Shown here piece after piece: positions 31,171 to 34,776 of a stretch of 34,776 bases of DNA; position 1 is the first letter of the stretch, and every line of letters begins with the position of its first letter. Both the position numbers and the translations under genes were made by a program. The stretch is from Phoronis australis (Eukaryota; Phoronida; Phoronidae): assembly GCA_002633005.1 (NCBI GenBank), contig NMRA01000223.1:406200-440975 (forward strand), written 5' to 3'. Under the pieces are notes generated by a model. The model did no database searches, had not been told where the DNA came from, and saw only the letters and a list, made by a program, of their open reading frames with translations.

Positions 31171-31552
31171 GTCGATCGCAGTTATTCTTGGACTTTACAA
31201 CACGCATGATTTTCTATTTAACATTTTGCTTCTACTAGCTAAACAGTACATTTACAAAGAGAGATGTCACAAAAATATACCTAATTTTATCAAGTTCGTT
31301 ACAAAAACTTATGAATACTATAATGCTGAAAAATTAAATGCACATAAAAACTTTGTACATGACAGCTTCTCTGCAAAATGGGAAAAATTTATTGTTCATG
31401 TTAACTTCATGTAGAAGATATTTACTTTAAACGAGATATGAGAATGGTCTTCCTGAGGTGTGCATGCGTGAATGAATGGTGTACTTATTTGTTTGTTTGT
31501 TTTTGTAATTGTTTGTAAATGATAATAAATACATAAAAAAGTCGATCGCAGT
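31171..31552 (+). mobile_element. 5'-truncated LINE with 12-bp target duplication
   Basis: GTCGATCGCAGT flanks the insert at 31171-31182 and 31541-31552. The 358-bp insert (31183-31540) encodes a LINE ORF2 C-terminus, then a 3' UTR with GTTTGTTTGT and a tail ATAATAAATACATAAAAAA. Truncation, target duplication and A-rich tail are the signs of target-primed reverse transcription. It landed next to the CTCF-motif array. Confidence 0.88.
31183..31414 (+). pseudogene. LINE ORF2 C-terminal fragment
   Basis: The frame reads [20 protein letters not shown], then PNFIKFV, YYNAEKLNAHKN and FSAKWEKF, ending at a stop at 31412. A hydrophobic ILLLAKxYIYK followed by EK..A..KN and KW is usual at the end of non-LTR ORF2 proteins. 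The RT and endonuclease parts are absent. The clade is not assigned. The open frame extends upstream to 31016 only by chance through the target site. Confidence 0.75.
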
Positions 31553-31559
31553 CGCGGTG

Positions 31560-32290
31560 CAACTGTCGTCCTCATTGTAAGCTACTAGACTGCACAGACT
31601 GCCGGCGGATATGATTAACGATGCTTTTTGAATATTTTCACACATAAAGACAACAGAACGAGAGGTTCAGTAAAAAAATCGAGATAATTTCATTATGCCA
31701 GTAGTGGCCCAGCAACACCAAAACACCAGCGAGAACTTCTACGTGACAATAATGCTGGGCGCAGCCTTATAGTCTAGCTATTTAAAATATCCCAGAATTG
31801 ACATTTGAGTCCAAGTTTTTTTTTCTTTGACACCAGGCAGAAGGTTTCGTTTCTACCACAGGCAAGGTATGACCACAGATACTCGTTAAGAGATTCGCAG
31901 CTCGGTGAAGTCACACGGTATAACGCGAAACTACGTTCGGACTCACAACTTCCGGTGTCTTTAAAGAAGAAGGGTGCATTTTTTCATGTCATTTTTATCA
32001 AAAGAACAGTGTTCGCTGATTATCTCCAACATATTTTTCAGTTAATAACGACTTCCCGTAATTCCTTCCTTCGATCGGAAGTGACGTTTAGGGGTCAAGA
32101 AAATTTCCAGTCATTTTTTCATGACTGCCGAGTAAGTCATTGTTTTACCTCGGTTGTGATTAGTTTGGACGTCGTTGGCGTTTGTTCACGAGTCTGTCAA
32201 CGTGCCGCACGGTTGATGCGTACCGGGGTGTACTAACTATCCTCTCCGTGACTGACGCGCACTTTCGGGTATGCCATTACAAAGCCTGAC
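31560..32290. other. Non-coding, nothing firm
   Basis: A 143-codon plus frame (31805-32236) has no recognisable domain, starts in a T-run and has mixed composition; I do not call it a gene. Confidence 0.35.
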
Positions 32291-32294
32291 TCAC

Positions 32295-32388
32295 TCCGCC
32301 GTACTTGGCGCGGTCGTGTGAAGGACGCAGCGTTACGGTCCACGCAACGTGCAAAGCAGTGGAGAATGTGGCAAGCATTTTCTGCCAT
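32295..32388 (-). CDS. Weak candidate first coding exon
   Basis: ATG at 32388 opens MAENACHILHCFARCVDRN and ends at an ideal donor GTGAGT (32294). The stretch is CpG-rich (ACGCAGCGTTACGGTCCACG). No family is recognised and no partner exon found. A chance frame in a CpG-rich patch is equally possible. Confidence 0.2.
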
Positions 32389-32581
32389 TGGATTACGAAA
32401 CAGATAAGTATGGGGAATTGATGGGCTGCACAGCACTAAAAAATGGGGTCTACTAAGATAGCCCTCAAGCACCCCGGTGGTGCAGCGCCCACAGACCATG
32501 GCTTGCGTAGCACTGACAAAAGTGGTGGGGCTATAGCCCCCAGCCCCCTATGGTACGCTTCCCGTTTGTCCGATACTGTAC

Positions 32582-32606
32582 TTGCATGCGTGCGTGCGTG
32601 TGTTTG
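32582..32606 (+). repeat. GCGT/GTGT microsatellite
   Basis: GCATGCGTGCGTGCGTGTGT. Confidence 0.85.
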
Positions 32607-32649
32607 TGAGTGCATATGCTCTCGCTGACAATTCTAGTTTTGATCTTAA

Positions 32650-33420
32650 TTGATATAGACAGTGTACCTTCCAACTTCTTCATTGGATGGATTTTCGTGA
32701 AATTTGGCTAATAGGTTTCTGTTATGGAGACTACGATACTGTTAAATTTTCCCTTGGATTCTACGTAATCCGTGCCCCCTGTAGTGGCAATTTCTGTTCT
32801 TATTTCTGCCAAACTGCTTGAGGGATCATAATTTACAAAACTTTACAGGTAAGTTGCTATTAGCATGAGGATGTTTGGTGTTGCTTGTTGACTGGTCTAT
32901 CTCCAGTGGCGCCTCTTAGTGCCAGGCAATTATGCATTTCTTAATGTATACCTCTGTATCGACCAAGTTCCTTGATGCATTTTCATTAAATATAAAAAAT
33001 AGTTTTCTCTTAAGGAAGACAACGACAATTCCCATTTTCGACTAGATTCAACGTATTATGCACCCACTAAAGGTAACGTTCTTTATTGTTGGCATCTGTC
33101 AGTCTCTGTCCTCCATAGTGCTTGAAGGATGAAAATTTACTCGTGTAATCCTATTAATGAGATAATCACGACTGGCATAGGGTTTTCTGTGTCTTGCCAC
33201 TTCAGTTTCCCGAGCGGCATTTTTCTACCTGTGCCGCAATATCTACCACATTAATAAATGAATATTTGTAAAATTTGGTGTATGTGTTCCAGTTGAGTGT
33301 CCTGATTACTGTGCCATCCTCTGGTGACAATTTAGGTTTTACATATGGCTCTATATCTACATGTACTAAGTTTCTTGAATGATGAAATTTGGCAAATAAA
33401 TGTCAAGGATATGCCTCGTT
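32650..33420 (-). repeat. Diverged copies of the CTCF-motif repeat
   Basis: Three or more worn units with GAAATTTGGC(T/A)(A)AT, CCCCCTGTAGTGGCAATTT (near 32776), GTGCCATCCTCTGGTGACAA (near 33312) and GATGAAATTTGGCAAATA (near 33382). Same orientation as 30195-31060. Confidence 0.6.
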
Positions 33421-33429
33421 TAAGATGGA

Positions 33430-33700
33430 TGTGATGTTGATTATCTCAATATCTCCTAGGCTCAACTGGCTGTAATTAGGGACAAAGATATACGCCAAGG
33501 ATGCGCTCACAGCAACTGGCCATTTTCAACACTGCGAGCTCCAATCGGGCGCGGTAAAATGGCCAGTTGCCAATTTGGGTAAATGAACGAAGGACTGTTC
33601 GAACAAAAACTTTGATTAAGCGAGTATTGGGAGTATTTGTCCGAGTTGGAAGGAATATAACAACATCGACTGCATCTTAAGTTGTCCCTCCATGCGCAAA
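33430..33700. other. Non-coding
   Basis: It contains a short inverted repeat, AACTGGCCATTTT (near 33514) and AAAATGGCCAGTT (near 33556). No gene is seen. Confidence 0.5.
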
Positions 33701-33710
33701 AGGTACTTAC

Positions 33711-33829
33711 AACAACGTGGCTTCGATGTTATAATCAGAGTGAGGCATAATTCGTCGAAAAGCTTCCGGGGCCAGTCTAGTCTCTGACTCTGCACCCTCT
33801 GGAGTCGCCGCCTTGCCATGCGTGTGCAT
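33711..33829 (-). CDS. Candidate coding exon, unknown protein
   Basis: The frame MHTHGKAATPEGAESETRL then APEAFRRIMPHSDYNIEATL ends at an excellent donor, GTAAGT (33710). Codon use and residue mix look protein-like. A second open frame (MARRRLQRV...) covers the same bases. TATAAAA lies upstream at 33875-33869, which would put a start site close to this ATG; the frame is also open upstream to a TAG near 33880. I recognise no family and found no following exon. Confidence 0.35.
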
Positions 33830-33868
33830 GAAATGCTTGGTCACCTCAGTTGTCACATTTAACGTTTG

Positions 33869-33875
33869 TTTTATA
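33869..33875 (-). promoter_or_regulatory. TATA-like box
   Basis: TATAAAA on minus, about 40 nt upstream of the candidate ATG at 33829. Meaningful only if that exon is real. Confidence 0.2.
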
Positions 33876-34511
33876 CACTATCAATCAAGAGCGAAGCATT
33901 TACATTTTGTTTTTATAGTCACCATTCTGCAAAACAACTTGATCGCCCATCGCCGCGAAATAAACAGCAAGGTCTTTTCTTCCGAACTATCAAAAGGCAG
34001 TTGTCTCGGGAACCTGTCGCGCCTAATTAGATCATTAACTCCAAGCACAACATATACCGTCGAATGAGACATGAACTGAAGAGACTTCCGTTGATCGGCT
34101 CCCCTGTCAGTGTCTAGGAGGCACAGAACAGTTCTCGCTGGGTTTTGCCTAGCAAAACACACATCACTTGATTTGTAACCTTTTCTTCACTCTGTCAAAA
34201 ACAGGATGCAAAGAATGGCATGTTTTCAATTATTTCACATAAAAGCCCAGCAGATGAGCACAGAAACTTTATTCTTTCTTGTATTTTTGACCATTTCATT
34301 CCCACTGAAAACCAAGCTAGACTAAGAAAAATAAGGGCAAAAAAATGCAAAATCGGCACTTTTCACCCGAAAAACACCACTTCCCTGCCGATGCACGACT
34401 AAAACCAAACTTAGAGTCTGAAAGCAAATTTCCTACCGATTCAGAAAATGTGGTCCAAAAGTACTGTCAACCAACTAGTTTTTTTGCAATTCTTGCTTGT
34501 TTGAGGGCTAC

Positions 34512-34576
34512 CTAAAATCACAGCCAATTTCTCGGTCGCTACCCAACAATGCACAATTGCAGCTGGGGGCCGCCAT
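34512..34576 (-). CDS. Candidate first coding exon with YY1-like start
   Basis: CAAGATGGCGGCC (34567-34579 region, minus) is an exact YY1-type motif containing an ATG in good context, a common arrangement at metazoan start sites. The frame reads MAAPSCNCALLGSDREIG and ends DF plus two bases at a GTAGCC donor (34511). The product is not recognised. It is not phase-compatible with a simple acceptor before the 33711-33829 candidate. Confidence 0.35.
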
Positions 34577-34589
34577 CTTGAAGAAGAGT

Positions 34590-34776
34590 GCAGCTACAGC
34601 CAAGAAAGTGGCCTTTTTTTATTCACAGCATGTTCACAAATACAAACAAACCACATTCACTGAGCCTACGTGCAATGCCCACCTACAAAATGCCCCCAAA
34701 CTTGGCCTACCCCAAAATTTCTATATTTTGGGAGTGCAAATTGGCCGCGGCCGCAGCCTAACTATTCAGTGCCACC
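34590..34776 (-). promoter_or_regulatory. Possible promoter region of a minus-strand gene
   Basis: Upstream of the YY1-like start lie a CArG-like inverted repeat (CCCAAAAT 34711-34718, ATTTTGGG 34725-34732) and a CpG-rich block with GCGGCCGC at 34747-34754. The window ends here. Speculative. Confidence 0.25.

Noticed and set aside
31805-32236. 143-codon plus frame
   Set aside because: No recognisable domain; begins in a homopolymer; no promoter or splice support.

Overview
The window is eukaryotic, most likely a non-vertebrate animal, with a marine deuterostome such as a lancelet, hemichordate or echinoderm as the best guess. Reasons: small exons with GT/AG introns lie in AT-rich, repeat-filled DNA; CpG is not depleted; and the repeats include tyrosine-recombinase (DIRS/Ngaro-type) retroelement remains, TTAA-target DNA transposons, a THAP-finger gene fragment, a LINE tail and several diverged tandem arrays. 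The species cannot be fixed from sequence alone. Most open reading frames in the window are chance.

The one clearly identified host gene is DCTD (deoxycytidylate deaminase) on the minus strand, 12732 down to 2056. Five coding exons can be read with exact GT/AG sites and matching phases: 12732-12630, 10776-10641, 6952-6828, 2908-2820 and 2107-2056. They carry the GYNG motif, the HAE and PCNEC zinc-site motifs and the C-terminal IVIDF strand. The short first coding exon upstream of 12732 is not securely found. The predicted 3' UTR runs towards about 1444.

Layout: 1-2055 is the window-edge transposon end, the DCTD 3' UTR and a CTCF-like site. 2056-12732 is DCTD, with a 3.4-kb fold-back element in the intron at 2909-6827 and a 1.63-kb TTAA-flanked transposon carrying a THAP fragment in the intron at 6953-10640. 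11.2-12.0 kb is an array of a dispersed repeat carrying CTCF-like motifs. 14.2-19.7 kb is a decayed minus-strand YR retroelement (RT, RNase H and recombinase all broken), itself interrupted by about 0.75 kb. 20.5-21.1 kb is a 97-bp tandem array, and 21.7-22.0 kb a small hAT-like element. 24.5-27.35 kb is a diverged array of about 400 bp split by a 1.94-kb TTAA element whose empty site survives in the neighbouring copy. 27.66-27.93 kb (81 bp) and 28.6-29.7 kb (about 180 bp) are two more tandem arrays. 30.2-33.4 kb holds the CTCF-motif repeats in inverted orientation, with a 5'-truncated LINE inserted and flanked by a 12-bp target duplication.

The right end (32.3-34.8 kb) has three weak minus-strand exon candidates with good donors, one starting in a YY1-like AAGATGGCGGC context. 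They may be the 5' end of a second gene, but no product is recognised. DCTD makes dUMP for thymidylate synthesis; nothing else here works with it.
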